Positions 51,158 to 59,276 of a stretch of 64,000 bases of DNA are shown piece after piece. Each line of letters opens with the position of its first letter. Within the stretch, counting starts at the first letter, position 1. This DNA comes from Pseudomonas sp. Bc-h. GTDB lineage: Bacteria; Pseudomonadota; Gammaproteobacteria; Pseudomonadales; Pseudomonadaceae. A program made the translations under genes and the position numbers. The notes below the pieces were generated by a model, which was not told the origin of the DNA, ran no database searches, and saw nothing but the letters and a program-made list of their open reading frames with translations. Location: NCBI RefSeq assembly GCF_002080045.1, contig NZ_MUIN01000012.1, forward strand, positions 98,416 to 162,415, in the 5' to 3' direction.

Positions 51158-51939
51158 CCCGCAGCAACACGCACTCCCCACCTTCAGACGAATTGCTGGT
51201 GGCTTACCTGGACGATGAACTGGACCGCGAACAGCGTCAGCACATCGATCACCTGCTGCGTACCGAGGCGCCGGTGGCCGCGCGCCTGGACCAGCTCAAG
51301 TGCGGGGAGTTGCCGTTCAGACAAGCCTTCGATTCAGTCCTCGACGAAGCACCCACCGAGCGCCTGCAGGCGATGCTCAACGGCTTGCCGCCCACTGCGA
51401 TCCAGCACCGGGCGACCATGAGCCGCCGAGGTTTCCTGGCGACCGCCGCGAGCTTCATCGTGGCGGGCATTGCCGCTGACCGGCTGTTCGTGAACTGGCA
51501 GAACGTCGAGTCCGACGATGGCTGGCGGGCCTCGGTTGCCGAATACATGGTGCTGTACACCCCGCAAACCCTGGATCATCTGTCCTCGGATGTGAATTCC
51601 CACATCGCGCAACTGGACTCGGTGGGCAAACAACTCGGGCTGCCGCTTTCGCTTGCTGCCGTGACCCTGCCCGGCGCGGAGTTTCGGCGTGCGCAGATCC
51701 TCGACTACGAGGGCGTGCTGATCGGCCAGCTGACCTATCTGGATCCGCGCCACGGCCCGTTGGCGCTGTGCATCACCGCCGAAAAAAACGGCAGCGCGAA
51801 GCTCGCCAGCGAAGAGCGCATGGGCCTGAATGTCGTTTATTGGTCCAGCCCCGGCCACGCGTTCATGCTGATCGGCAAGAACCCCTTCGAGGACCTGCAG
51901 ATCATGGCTCGCAGCGCTCAAAAAGGCTTGCCCGCGTGA
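51154..51939 (+). CDS. anti-sigma factor
   Basis: 261 residues. The N-terminal sigma-binding domain contains SDELLVAYLDDELDREQRQH, and a single membrane helix follows SRRGFLATAASFIVAGIAAD near residue 90-110; the RRGFL start is twin-arginine-like. The rest (about 150 residues) is periplasmic and ends without cysteines. It would hold the upstream sigma factor inactive until an envelope signal. Its ATG lies in the sigma stop (ATGA). The copper-linked copCD genes follow after 137 bp. Confidence 0.88.
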   Translation: MTRSNTHSPPSDELLVAYLDDELDREQRQHIDHLLRTEAPVAARLDQLKCGELPFRQAFDSVLDEAPTERLQAMLNGLPPTAIQHRATMSRRGFLATAASFIVAGIAADRLFVNWQNVESDDGWRASVAEYMVLYTPQTLDHLSSDVNSHIAQLDSVGKQLGLPLSLAAVTLPGAEFRRAQILDYEGVLIGQLTYLDPRHGPLALCITAEKNGSAKLASEERMGLNVVYWSSPGHAFMLIGKNPFEDLQIMARSAQKGLPA

Positions 51940-52000
51940 GCGACGGCGTCACTTATTAATGGAGTCCAAAGACACTTTCTGGTCTAGTAGCGCTCGAATT

Positions 52001-52014
52001 TGTCGAAATCGACA
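52001..52014. promoter_or_regulatory. short palindrome upstream of copC
   Basis: TGTCG-AAAT-CGACA is a perfect 5-bp inverted repeat, 63 bp before the copC start. It might be an operator, but such short palindromes occur by chance and I cannot match it to a known copper box. Confidence 0.25.
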
Positions 52015-52076
52015 CAGATCGGTTTCTTCCATGAACGTTGCTGCAAAAAGCTGCCGCAAAACCAGAGGTGCCTTTG

Positions 52077-52463
52077 ATGTCTGCCCCCCGCGTAAAACTC
52101 GCCCTTTCCTGCCTGTCCCTGCTCGCGTGTCTGACCACCACTGTGGCGTTCGCCCACGCCCATCTGCAAAGCCAGCTGCCCGCCGCCGACAGCGAAGTGA
52201 CCACGCCCAAGGAATTGCGCCTGAATTTCTCCGAAGGCGTTGAAGAGAAATTCACCAAAGTGGCGATCAGCCTCGATGGCCCGGGCGAGAGCACCGAAAT
52301 CATTCAGACCCAGAGCGTGACCACCGACCCCGCCGACAAGAAGGTGCTGATCGTGGTGCCAGCCGTGCCACTGGCGCCGGGCAAGTACAAGGTTGAATGG
52401 CACGCCGTGTCGGTGGACACCCACAAGAGCGAAGGTGTCTATCGCTTCAAGGTGACGCCATAA
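52077..52463 (+). CDS. copC: periplasmic copper-binding protein CopC
   Basis: 128 residues with a signal peptide cleaved before HAHLQSQLPAADSEV, so the mature protein starts with a His, the Cu(II) ligand of CopC. A second ligand set lies in VSVDTHKSEGVYRF (Asp-x-His). It lacks a Met-rich Cu(I) loop, so it is the Cu(II)-only type. AGAGG precedes the ATG. It hands copper to CopD, encoded 4 bp downstream. Confidence 0.92.
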   Translation: MSAPRVKLALSCLSLLACLTTTVAFAHAHLQSQLPAADSEVTTPKELRLNFSEGVEEKFTKVAISLDGPGESTEIIQTQSVTTDPADKKVLIVVPAVPLAPGKYKVEWHAVSVDTHKSEGVYRFKVTP

Positions 52464-52467
52464 CGCC

Positions 52468-53340
52468 ATGCAAGATGGATTGATCCTGTGCCGATTCGTG
52501 CATTTCGGTGCAGTCCTGCTGCTGTTCGGTGTCGGGATGTTTCGCCACGTCCTGTTCGCCTCTTCACTGCACGCCTTTGAGGCCAGCCCAGCCCGACGCC
52601 TGCTTGATCGTGCGCAGGCGTGGCTGGCCGCTGCGGCATTGGTCAGCGCCGTGAGCTGGCTGATGCTGACGGCGGCGAACATGGCGGACGACTGGCGCGA
52701 CGCCGTCGACCCCCAGACCATTGCGCTAGTACTGACCCACACGTTTTTCGGCCACGTCTGGATCGTCCATCTGATCCTCAACCTGCTGGCGCTGGTGTTC
52801 GCGCTACGACAGCGCAATGGCGCGCCCCGCGCCCTTCTGCTGATCAATACACTGCTGCTCTTGACCCTGGCGCCGGTCGGCCACGGCGCCATGTACGACG
52901 GCACGCAAGGCCAGTTGCTCATCCTCAATCAGATGCTGCATCTGCTGGGCATCGGCACCTGGTTCGGCGGTCTGCTGATGCTGGCGTTGCTGCTTCTGCA
53001 CTCTAATACTGTTGACCTGCGCGCCGTGCTGGCACGGTTCAGCGGCATCGGTTACGCATTGGTGGCGCTGATCATTGTCACGGGCATGATCAACGTACGC
53101 GCATTGAGCGGCGCGCTCTGGCCGGCGCCGGCGCTTTCCGGCTTCGGTTGCGTGCTGGCCGTCAAAGTGTCGATGGTCCTGTGCATGCTGGCATTGGCAG
53201 CGGTCAATCGCGGGCTGGCCCGCCAGCGTCACTTGCGCCTTCGCGCATTGCGTATCACCGTTCTGCTCGAATGCCTGTTCGGGATAGCGGCACTGGCTGC
53301 GGTCTCGTTACTGGGCACGCTGCCGCCGATGCTTGCCTGA
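52468..53340 (+). CDS. copD: copper-resistance/import membrane protein CopD
   Basis: 290 residues with eight hydrophobic helices. It pairs with CopC and is thought to carry copper across the inner membrane. Histidine-bearing stretches are VHFGAVLLLFGVGMFRH at helix 1 and ALVLTHTFFGHVWIVHL. It follows copC by 4 bp. No copA/copB or copRS lies nearby, which is the common minimal copCD form. Confidence 0.9.
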   Translation: MQDGLILCRFVHFGAVLLLFGVGMFRHVLFASSLHAFEASPARRLLDRAQAWLAAAALVSAVSWLMLTAANMADDWRDAVDPQTIALVLTHTFFGHVWIVHLILNLLALVFALRQRNGAPRALLLINTLLLLTLAPVGHGAMYDGTQGQLLILNQMLHLLGIGTWFGGLLMLALLLLHSNTVDLRAVLARFSGIGYALVALIIVTGMINVRALSGALWPAPALSGFGCVLAVKVSMVLCMLALAAVNRGLARQRHLRLRALRITVLLECLFGIAALAAVSLLGTLPPMLA

Positions 53341-53423
53341 ATTTGAACGCAAGACTCGGAGTTTCAGCGGGCACGACAGCGACTAACCTGTGGCACATCG
53401 GGTTTCCTCAGAGGTAGAGCGCC

Positions 53424-54533
53424 ATGAGTCGCAGCAAATCCCCCCTATCGCAGTCAGGCGCCGAGCAAGACCCACGCTGGGCAGCGGTGCTGGCACGTGA
53501 TTCGGCCGCCGATGAGCAGTTCGTCTACGCCGTGCGCACCACGGGCATCTACTGCCGGCCCAGCAGCGTATCGCGCCTGCCCCGCCCGGAAAACGTGGTG
53601 TTTTTCGACACTGCCGCGCAGGCAGAAGCGGCAGGTTATCGGCCCAGCAAACGCGCAGCGGCGGACCAGACGCACCTGGCCGGGCAACACGCGATGCTGG
53701 TCGAGCGCGCCTGTCGACAGATCGTCGACGCGCAACAGCCGCCGAGCCTGAACCAGCTCGCCGAGCAGTCAGGCATGAGCCCGTGGCACTTTCATCGCGT
53801 ATTCAAGGCGGTAACTGGCCTGACGCCGAAAGCGTGGGCCAATGCGCACAGGGCAGCGCGAGTGCGCAGCCGATTGACCGACACCCCCACCATCACCGAA
53901 GCGATGTACGACGCAGGGTTCAACTCCAACAGCCGGTTTTACGAGAGCAGCGCAAAATTGCTTGGCATGAAACCTTCCGACTATCGCAAGGGCGGCGCCA
54001 ATGCCGACATACGCTTTGCCGTGGGCGAGTGCTTTTTGGGCTCCATACTGGTCGCACAAAGCGAGCGTGGGGTCTGCGCGATCTTGCTCGGTGACGATCC
54101 TGACCGGTTGGTGAAGGATTTGCAGGACCAGTTCCATAACGCGACCTTGATCGGTGGCGACTCGCATTTCGAGTATCTGATTGCTCAGGTCGTCGGCTTT
54201 ATCGAGGCACCGGGGCTGGGGCTCGACTTGCCGCTGGATCTGCAAGGGACTGCATTTCAGCAGAGGGTCTGGCAGGCGCTGGCGCTGATTCCGCCGGGGA
54301 CGACGGCCAGTTATGCCGAAATCGCTCAACGCATCGGCGCACCAAAATCGTTTCGGGCCGTGGCGCAGGCGTGCGGTGCGAACAGCCTGGCAGTGGCGAT
54401 TCCCTGCCACCGGGTAGTGCGCAGCGATGGCGGCCTGTCGGGGTATCGCTGGGGCGCGGAGCGTAAGCGTCAACTGCTCGACCGTGAAGCCCGGGCAAAT
54501 ACCTGTAACAGCTTGGCGCTTGAGAAACAGTGA
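53424..54533 (+). CDS. ada: Ada-like regulator/O6-methylguanine-DNA methyltransferase with degenerate zinc site
   Basis: 369 residues. The N-terminal Ada domain (about 12-85) normally has four zinc cysteines, one of which takes methyl groups from phosphotriesters. Here only Cys44 in IYCRPSS remains; the others are Ser48, Ser75 and Ala78 in YRPSKRA. An AraC helix-turn-helix lies at about 95-185, and the methyltransferase domain is intact, with Cys328 in AIPCHRVV. It should still repair O6-methylguanine, but methyl-switched activation through zinc looks lost. GAGG precedes the ATG. Confidence 0.9.
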   Translation: MSRSKSPLSQSGAEQDPRWAAVLARDSAADEQFVYAVRTTGIYCRPSSVSRLPRPENVVFFDTAAQAEAAGYRPSKRAAADQTHLAGQHAMLVERACRQIVDAQQPPSLNQLAEQSGMSPWHFHRVFKAVTGLTPKAWANAHRAARVRSRLTDTPTITEAMYDAGFNSNSRFYESSAKLLGMKPSDYRKGGANADIRFAVGECFLGSILVAQSERGVCAILLGDDPDRLVKDLQDQFHNATLIGGDSHFEYLIAQVVGFIEAPGLGLDLPLDLQGTAFQQRVWQALALIPPGTTASYAEIAQRIGAPKSFRAVAQACGANSLAVAIPCHRVVRSDGGLSGYRWGAERKRQLLDREARANTCNSLALEKQ

Positions 54534-54583
54534 CAGCGGCGTAAGGTCCGGTGCTCTGAAAGTCCGACTCAAGGAGCATGGAA

Positions 54584-55033
54584 GTGTCTGCCATTTCTCA
54601 AGCATCGACCCTCGACGCCGCGCCCGCTTTCTGGCTGATCGCCGATCAGCTACACACCCGCAACGAAACCGAACGCCTGGCTTACATCCACACGGGGTTT
54701 CCGCCGGGCTGGGTCAAGGCCGTGCGCAGCGCCTTCGACCTGAGCAACACTCAGCTGGAAGACCTGCTGAGCACCTCCATCTCCACGCTGGAACGCCGTC
54801 TGCGACAGCAACGGCCACTGGACCTGGTGAGTTCGGAACGCCTGGACCGACTGGCCACCCTCGCATTACAAGCGGCGCAGGTATTCGAGGACCAGCGAAT
54901 TGCGCAACGATGGATGATGACCCCCAACCGCGGCCTGAACGACCAATCCCCCCTCACACTCTGCGCCACTGAGATAGGCGCCCGTCAGGTGCATCGCGTG
55001 TTGGCAGCGTTGCGCCATGGCGGGGCTCTTTGA
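54584..55033 (+). CDS. Xre/MbcA/ParS-family antitoxin (RES-Xre module)
   Basis: 149 residues from the GTG at 54584, chosen because AGGAG lies seven bases upstream; the ATG at 54578 is only two bases from it. A helical DNA-binding-like part, WVKAVRSAFDLSNTQLEDLL with STLERRLRQQRPL, is followed by the DUF2384-type toxin-binding segment ERLDRLATLALQAAQVFED. The C-terminal tail (about 110-149) enters the toxin site in known structures. Its stop shares one base with the toxin ATG, so they are co-translated. Confidence 0.9.
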   Translation: MSAISQASTLDAAPAFWLIADQLHTRNETERLAYIHTGFPPGWVKAVRSAFDLSNTQLEDLLSTSISTLERRLRQQRPLDLVSSERLDRLATLALQAAQVFEDQRIAQRWMMTPNRGLNDQSPLTLCATEIGARQVHRVLAALRHGGAL

Positions 55034-55500
55034 TGCTGGCGTGGAGAATCGCCAAGGCGGGCGACATCGAGGATCTGTCGGGAAGCGGCGCTGCGATGTT
55101 CGGCGGGCGCTGGAATCACCCGGATCACGCAGCCTTGTACCTGAGTCTGAATCCGGCAGAGTGCGCACTGGACACTCTGCTTCTTGCCGGGCATGTCCCT
55201 GAATGGCCCTTGAAACTGATGACGCTGCGACTGCCGGATGACCCCGCGCTTTACCGCCATCCAATGCCCGCCGAACTGCCAGCGGGCTGGGATGCACTGC
55301 CAGCGAACAGCCCCGGCATGGATTTCGGCAGTCGCTGGCTGGAACGAGGCGAACAGCTTGGGCTCATCCTGCCTTCGGTGGTGACGGGCCAAGCGAGCGG
55401 CCTGCTGATCAATCCCGAACACCCGGCGTCCAGCCAGATCCACAGGGTGGAGATTGTCGACTTCAGTTACGGCAGGCCCGACCGCAAGGCATTCTGTTAA
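55033..55500 (+). CDS. RES-domain toxin
   Basis: 155 residues. Family marks are AWRIAK at the N-terminus, GGRWNHPDHAALYLSLNPAE (Arg, Tyr and Glu positions of the fold) near 25-43, and a C-terminal IVDFSYGRPDRKAF. RES toxins degrade NAD+, arresting growth when not bound by the Xre/MbcA antitoxin. The order antitoxin-toxin and the overlap are standard. Its last four bases overlap the convergent acuI gene. Confidence 0.92.
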   Translation: MLAWRIAKAGDIEDLSGSGAAMFGGRWNHPDHAALYLSLNPAECALDTLLLAGHVPEWPLKLMTLRLPDDPALYRHPMPAELPAGWDALPANSPGMDFGSRWLERGEQLGLILPSVVTGQASGLLINPEHPASSQIHRVEIVDFSYGRPDRKAFC

Positions 55501-56480
55501 CGCTGGGTGTCGACCACTACCCTGCCGCGTACCCCGCCATCCATCAGCCGCTGCGCGGTTTCGATGACTTCGCTCAGGCCAATTTCATGGGTGATCAGTG
55601 CCAGCTTGTCTTGATCCAGATCGGTTACCAGGCGCGCCCAGGCGTCGATGCGGTCCTGGCGCGGGCGCATCACGCTGTCGATGCCTGCCAGTGTCACGCC
55701 GCGCAGAATGAACGGCGCCACCGATGCCGGGAAATCCATCCCCTGAGCAAGACCGCAGGCCGCCACGGTCCCCCGATAACGTGTGCTGGCGCAAATGTTG
55801 GCCAAGGTGTGGCTGCCCACCGAATCAATGGCACCGGCCCAGCGCTCCTTGACCAGCGGACGGCCCGGCTCGGACAGCGTTGCACGATCAATGATCTCGG
55901 TCGCGCCCAGTTGCTTGAGGTAACCGCTCTCCTCCAGCCGCCCCGTTGAGGCGACAACGCGATAGCCCAGCTTCGCCAGAATCGCGATGGAGAAACTGCC
56001 GACGCCACCGTTGGCGCCCGTCACCAGTACTTCGCCCTTGTCCGGTGTCAGGCCATTCTTTTCCAGCGCCATCACCGCCAGCATCGCCGTATAACCGGCA
56101 GTCCCGATGGCCATGGCCTGTGATGCGGTAAACGCGTCGGGCAAAGGGATCAGCCATTTGCCTTCCAGTCTTGCCAACTGCGCCAACCCGCCCCAGTGGC
56201 CTTCGCCGACACCCCAACCGTTGAGCAGCACCTGATCGCCGGGCTTGAAATCCGGGTCGCTGCTGGCTTGCACGGTACCCGCCAGATCCACGCCCGGGAC
56301 CATCGGGAACTTGCGCACGATCGGCCCTTTATTGGTGATCGCCAGAGCGTCCTTGTAGTTCAGCGTGCTATGGGACACCCGTACCGTGACATCACCTGCG
56401 GGCAGCTGCGCCTCGTCGATAGCCGTCAGTTGTACGCGATAACCGCTGTCGTCCTTGTCGATCAAAATGCCGTTGAACAT
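55497..56480 (-). CDS. acuI: acryloyl-CoA reductase AcuI/YhdH-like oxidoreductase
   Basis: 327 residues of the zinc-free medium-chain dehydrogenase group. STLNYKDALAITNKGPIVRK and MVPGVDLAGTV near 45-70, VLVTGANGGVGSFSIAIL (NADPH site) near 150, and YRVVASTGRLEESGYLKQLG are characteristic. AcuI reduces acryloyl-CoA to propionyl-CoA with NADPH, protecting against acrylate. A palindrome at 56494-56512 just upstream matches one next to the tetR gene, suggesting repression by it. Confidence 0.9.
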   Translation of the reverse strand: MFNGILIDKDDSGYRVQLTAIDEAQLPAGDVTVRVSHSTLNYKDALAITNKGPIVRKFPMVPGVDLAGTVQASSDPDFKPGDQVLLNGWGVGEGHWGGLAQLARLEGKWLIPLPDAFTASQAMAIGTAGYTAMLAVMALEKNGLTPDKGEVLVTGANGGVGSFSIAILAKLGYRVVASTGRLEESGYLKQLGATEIIDRATLSEPGRPLVKERWAGAIDSVGSHTLANICASTRYRGTVAACGLAQGMDFPASVAPFILRGVTLAGIDSVMRPRQDRIDAWARLVTDLDQDKLALITHEIGLSEVIETAQRLMDGGVRGRVVVDTQR

Positions 56481-56493
56481 GCGTCGCCTCCGT

Positions 56494-56512
56494 TATAGAC
56501 CGATCGTCTATA
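56494..56512. promoter_or_regulatory. TetR-type operator upstream of acuI
   Basis: TATAGAC-CGATC-GTCTATA is a perfect 7-bp inverted repeat, 14 bp before the acuI ATG (minus strand). Its core TAGAC-N5-GTCTA recurs at 57178-57192. Confidence 0.7.
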
Positions 56513-56527
56513 AATAAAGCCGGAAAA

Positions 56528-57175
56528 TCAACGCGGCAAGCCACGCAGAAATCCGGCGATGAAAGTGTTGAGGGGGGTGTCACTTTGTACCAGGCGGGCG
56601 CGCAGAACGGCGCCCTCCCAGCCAATCCAGAAATACGCCGCCAGCTCGTTGCAATCGGCGTGACGAGGGAGTTCACCGAACTGTTTGGCGGCCTCGAAGC
56701 ACGCGCACAAGCGGCGCTGCCAATCGAGAAAGATGTTTTCCAGCGTGTCACGGAAACCGGCAGGCAAGACACTGACTTCCTGGCCCATGTTGCCCACCAG
56801 GCACCCCCGGCGATAGTCGTAACGGGCCATGCTGGCCTTGGAATGCTGAACGAAACCGGCCAGACGCTCCAGCGGCGACAGCGATTCGTCGAGCAGCCAG
56901 CGATCCAGACGCCGAGCGAAATACCCGGCGTAACTGGCCAGCACCGCGAGCCCGAAGGCTTCCTTGCTGGCGAAATAGTGATAGAACGAGCCCTTGGGCA
57001 CGCCGACGCGCTTGAGAATACTGTCGATACCAGTGGCCATGAAGCCTTGCTCGGTCAGTATTTCCACACCACAGCGGATCAACGCTTCGCGGGTGTCGAA
57101 GTCATCGGCGCGAGCGATTTTCGGCGGGCGGCCTGGGCGGCGGGGTTTTACGGTCATGTCGTTCATGGGTTGCAT
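56528..57175 (-). CDS. TetR-family repressor, AcuR-like
   Basis: 215 residues (ATGs at 57166 and 57157 are alternatives; MTVKPRRPGRPPK is the likeliest real N-terminus). The helix-turn-helix is at about 42-65 (GIDSILKRVGVPKGSFYHYF). The ligand domain contains RRGCLVGNMGQEVS with a Cys, as in AcuR-like repressors that sense acrylate or other electrophiles. It lies 47 bp from the acuI start on the same strand and diverges from a nitronate monooxygenase. Two matching palindromes flank it, so it probably represses itself and both neighbours. Confidence 0.9.
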   Translation of the reverse strand: MQPMNDMTVKPRRPGRPPKIARADDFDTREALIRCGVEILTEQGFMATGIDSILKRVGVPKGSFYHYFASKEAFGLAVLASYAGYFARRLDRWLLDESLSPLERLAGFVQHSKASMARYDYRRGCLVGNMGQEVSVLPAGFRDTLENIFLDWQRRLCACFEAAKQFGELPRHADCNELAAYFWIGWEGAVLRARLVQSDTPLNTFIAGFLRGLPR

Positions 57176-57176
57176 A

Positions 57177-57193
57177 TTAGACTGATCGTCTAT
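57177..57193. promoter_or_regulatory. TetR-type operator between tetR and the nitronate monooxygenase gene
   Basis: TTAGAC-TGATC-GTCTAT shares the TAGAC-N5-GTCTA core with the site before acuI. It lies directly before the first possible tetR start and about 110 bp before the monooxygenase start, so one dimer could control both directions. Confidence 0.68.
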
Positions 57194-57301
57194 TAAATCA
57201 ACCGCGTCTTTCGAAAAAGCCGAAACTGAGCGCTGGAAAACCCGCTGGTCATGCAGCGTTGGTTATTCCCATCGCCTTTCACTGCCCTTGGAGAACTGCC
57301 C

Positions 57302-58384
57302 ATGATCGCCTGGCCCGACACTCGAATTCTCAAGCTGCTTGGCATTGAAGTGCCCGTTCTGCTGGCGCCCATGGCCGGCGCCGCCGGTTCGGCGCTGGCG
57401 ATTGCAGTCGGCAAGGCCGGTGGTCTGCCTTCGCTGCCCTGCGCGATGCTCAGTCATGATCAGATTCGTGAAGAAGTCAGCCTGATCCGCGCTGGCACTC
57501 GCGCGCCGCTCAACCTGAACTTCTTCAGTCACCAGACGCCGGACGCCAACCCCAGCGCAGACAAAGCCTGGAAAGACTTGCTGCAACCCTACTATCAAGA
57601 GCTCGGTGCCGACTTTGACGCGCCGACTCCGGTCTCCAATCGCGCACCGTTCGATGAAGCCAGTTGCGCATTGGTCGAAGAGCTGAAACCTGAGGTCGTG
57701 AGCTTCCATTTCGGCCTGCCGTCGGACGAGTTCGTACAGCGCGTGAAGGCCAGCGGCGCCAAGGTCATCTCCAGCGCCACCACGGTCGACGAGGCAATCT
57801 GGCTCGAACAACGCGGTTGTGACGCGATCATCGCCATGGGTTACGAAGCCGGCGGTCATCGCGGCATGTTTCTCAGCGATCAGCTCTACACACAGGTCGG
57901 CACCATGGCGCTGGTGCCGCAGATTGCCGATGCCGTCAGCGTGCCGGTCATCGCAGCGGGCGGTATTGCCGACAGTCGCGGTGTGGCTGCCTCATTCATG
58001 CTCGGCGCTTGTGCTGTGCAACTCGGCACCGCTTATCTGTTCTCGCCGGAAGCCAAGACCACGAAGCTGCACCAGGCGGCATTGCGCAGCGGCAAAGACA
58101 GCGAAACAGCCCTGACCAATCTGTTCACTGGCCGCCCGGCGCGCGGCATCGTCAATCGCATCATGCGTGAGATTGGCCCGATCAGTTCGATAGCGCCGGC
58201 CTTCCCCACCGCTGGCGGCGCGCTGATGCCGCTGCGCGCCAAGGCCGAACCCCAGGGTAACGAAGGCTTCATGAACCTTTGGGCCGGTCAGGCAGTGGGC
58301 ATCAAGCATCAGTCACCCGCCGAGGAATGGACCCGCCAACTGGCGATTCAGACCCTGGAAAAACTGGCAGGCATCAAAAACTGA
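57302..58384 (+). CDS. nitronate monooxygenase family flavoprotein
   Basis: 360 residues from the ATG at 57302 with GGAGA upstream; the frame is open to 57251. It has the FMN barrel of 2-nitropropane dioxygenase/enoyl reductase: VPVLLAPMAGAAGSALAIAV, the phosphate-binding GYEAGGHRGMF near 180, and VIAAGGIADSRG near 220. It oxidises nitronates such as propionate-3-nitronate, or acts on another small substrate. A shared operator suggests control with acuI. Confidence 0.87.
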   Translation: MIAWPDTRILKLLGIEVPVLLAPMAGAAGSALAIAVGKAGGLPSLPCAMLSHDQIREEVSLIRAGTRAPLNLNFFSHQTPDANPSADKAWKDLLQPYYQELGADFDAPTPVSNRAPFDEASCALVEELKPEVVSFHFGLPSDEFVQRVKASGAKVISSATTVDEAIWLEQRGCDAIIAMGYEAGGHRGMFLSDQLYTQVGTMALVPQIADAVSVPVIAAGGIADSRGVAASFMLGACAVQLGTAYLFSPEAKTTKLHQAALRSGKDSETALTNLFTGRPARGIVNRIMREIGPISSIAPAFPTAGGALMPLRAKAEPQGNEGFMNLWAGQAVGIKHQSPAEEWTRQLAIQTLEKLAGIKN

Positions 58385-58424
58385 CCGCCACGTTAACAAA
58401 ACAGGCTTCCTTGAGGTGATGACT

Positions 58425-58448
58425 CGCTATATATTCCAGTGCATAGCG
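58425..58448. promoter_or_regulatory. candidate ModE molybdate box
   Basis: CGCTATATA-N6-TGCATAGCG has the half-site and 6-bp spacing of ModE boxes, with one mismatch in the palindrome. It lies 60 bp before modA, where ModE represses when molybdate is plentiful. No modE gene is in the window. Confidence 0.7.
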
Positions 58449-58508
58449 ATTGGCCGGTATTCGGCTCACGTAAGTCATCACTTCATAAAAACACCACGGA
58501 GCCGTTTC

Positions 58509-59276
58509 ATGCGCGCAACTCCCCTACGCGTCACCTTCAAGTCCCTGGCCCTCGCTGTCGCCGCCCTTTCGGCTGGCAGCGCATTCGCCGACGAAGTCCA
58601 GGTAGCGGTGGCTGCCAACTTCACCGCACCGATTCAGGCCATCGCCAAGGATTTCGAAAAGGACACCGGGCACAAGCTGGTCGCCTCTTTCGGCGCAACG
58701 GGGCAGTTCTACACTCAGATCAAGAACGGCGCGCCATTCGAAGTGTTCCTCGCTGCCGATGACACCACCCCGGCCAAACTCGAGAGCGAGAACGAAATCG
58801 TCAAGGGTTCGCGCTTCACCTACGCCGTTGGCACCCTGGCGTTGTGGTCGGCTAAAGAAGGTTACGTCGACGACAAGGGCCAGGTCCTCAAGGACAACAA
58901 ATACGAGCACTTGTCCATCGCCAACCCTAAAGCGGCGCCCTACGGCCTGGCTGCCACCCAAGTGCTGGCCAAGCTTGGTCTGACCGACGCCACCCAGGCA
59001 AAAATCGTCGAGGGCCAGAGCATTGCCCAGGCCTATCAGTTCGTGCAGACCGGCAACGCGGAACTGGGCTTCGTCGCGCTGTCGCAGGTCTACAAGGATG
59101 GCAAGCTGACGGGCGGCTCCGCGTGGATCGTTCCGGCCAACCTGCATGAGCCGATCAAGCAGGACGCCGTGATCCTCAACAAGGGCAAGGACAACGCCGC
59201 CGCGAAAGCGCTGATGGAATACCTCAAGGGTCCGAAAGCCGCTGCCGTGATCAAATCCTTCGGATACCAGCTGTAA
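58509..59276 (+). CDS. modA: molybdate ABC transporter, periplasmic binding protein
   Basis: 255 residues from the ATG at 58509 with GGAG upstream. Signal peptide ends near SAFA (about residue 28). The mature part starts DEVQVAVAANFTAPIQAIAK, and SFGATGQFYTQIKNGAPFEVF contains the oxyanion-binding residues. VQTGNAELGFVALSQV is near the C-terminus. It binds molybdate and delivers it to ModB. modB starts on the base after its stop. Confidence 0.95.
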   Translation: MRATPLRVTFKSLALAVAALSAGSAFADEVQVAVAANFTAPIQAIAKDFEKDTGHKLVASFGATGQFYTQIKNGAPFEVFLAADDTTPAKLESENEIVKGSRFTYAVGTLALWSAKEGYVDDKGQVLKDNKYEHLSIANPKAAPYGLAATQVLAKLGLTDATQAKIVEGQSIAQAYQFVQTGNAELGFVALSQVYKDGKLTGGSAWIVPANLHEPIKQDAVILNKGKDNAAAKALMEYLKGPKAAAVIKSFGYQL

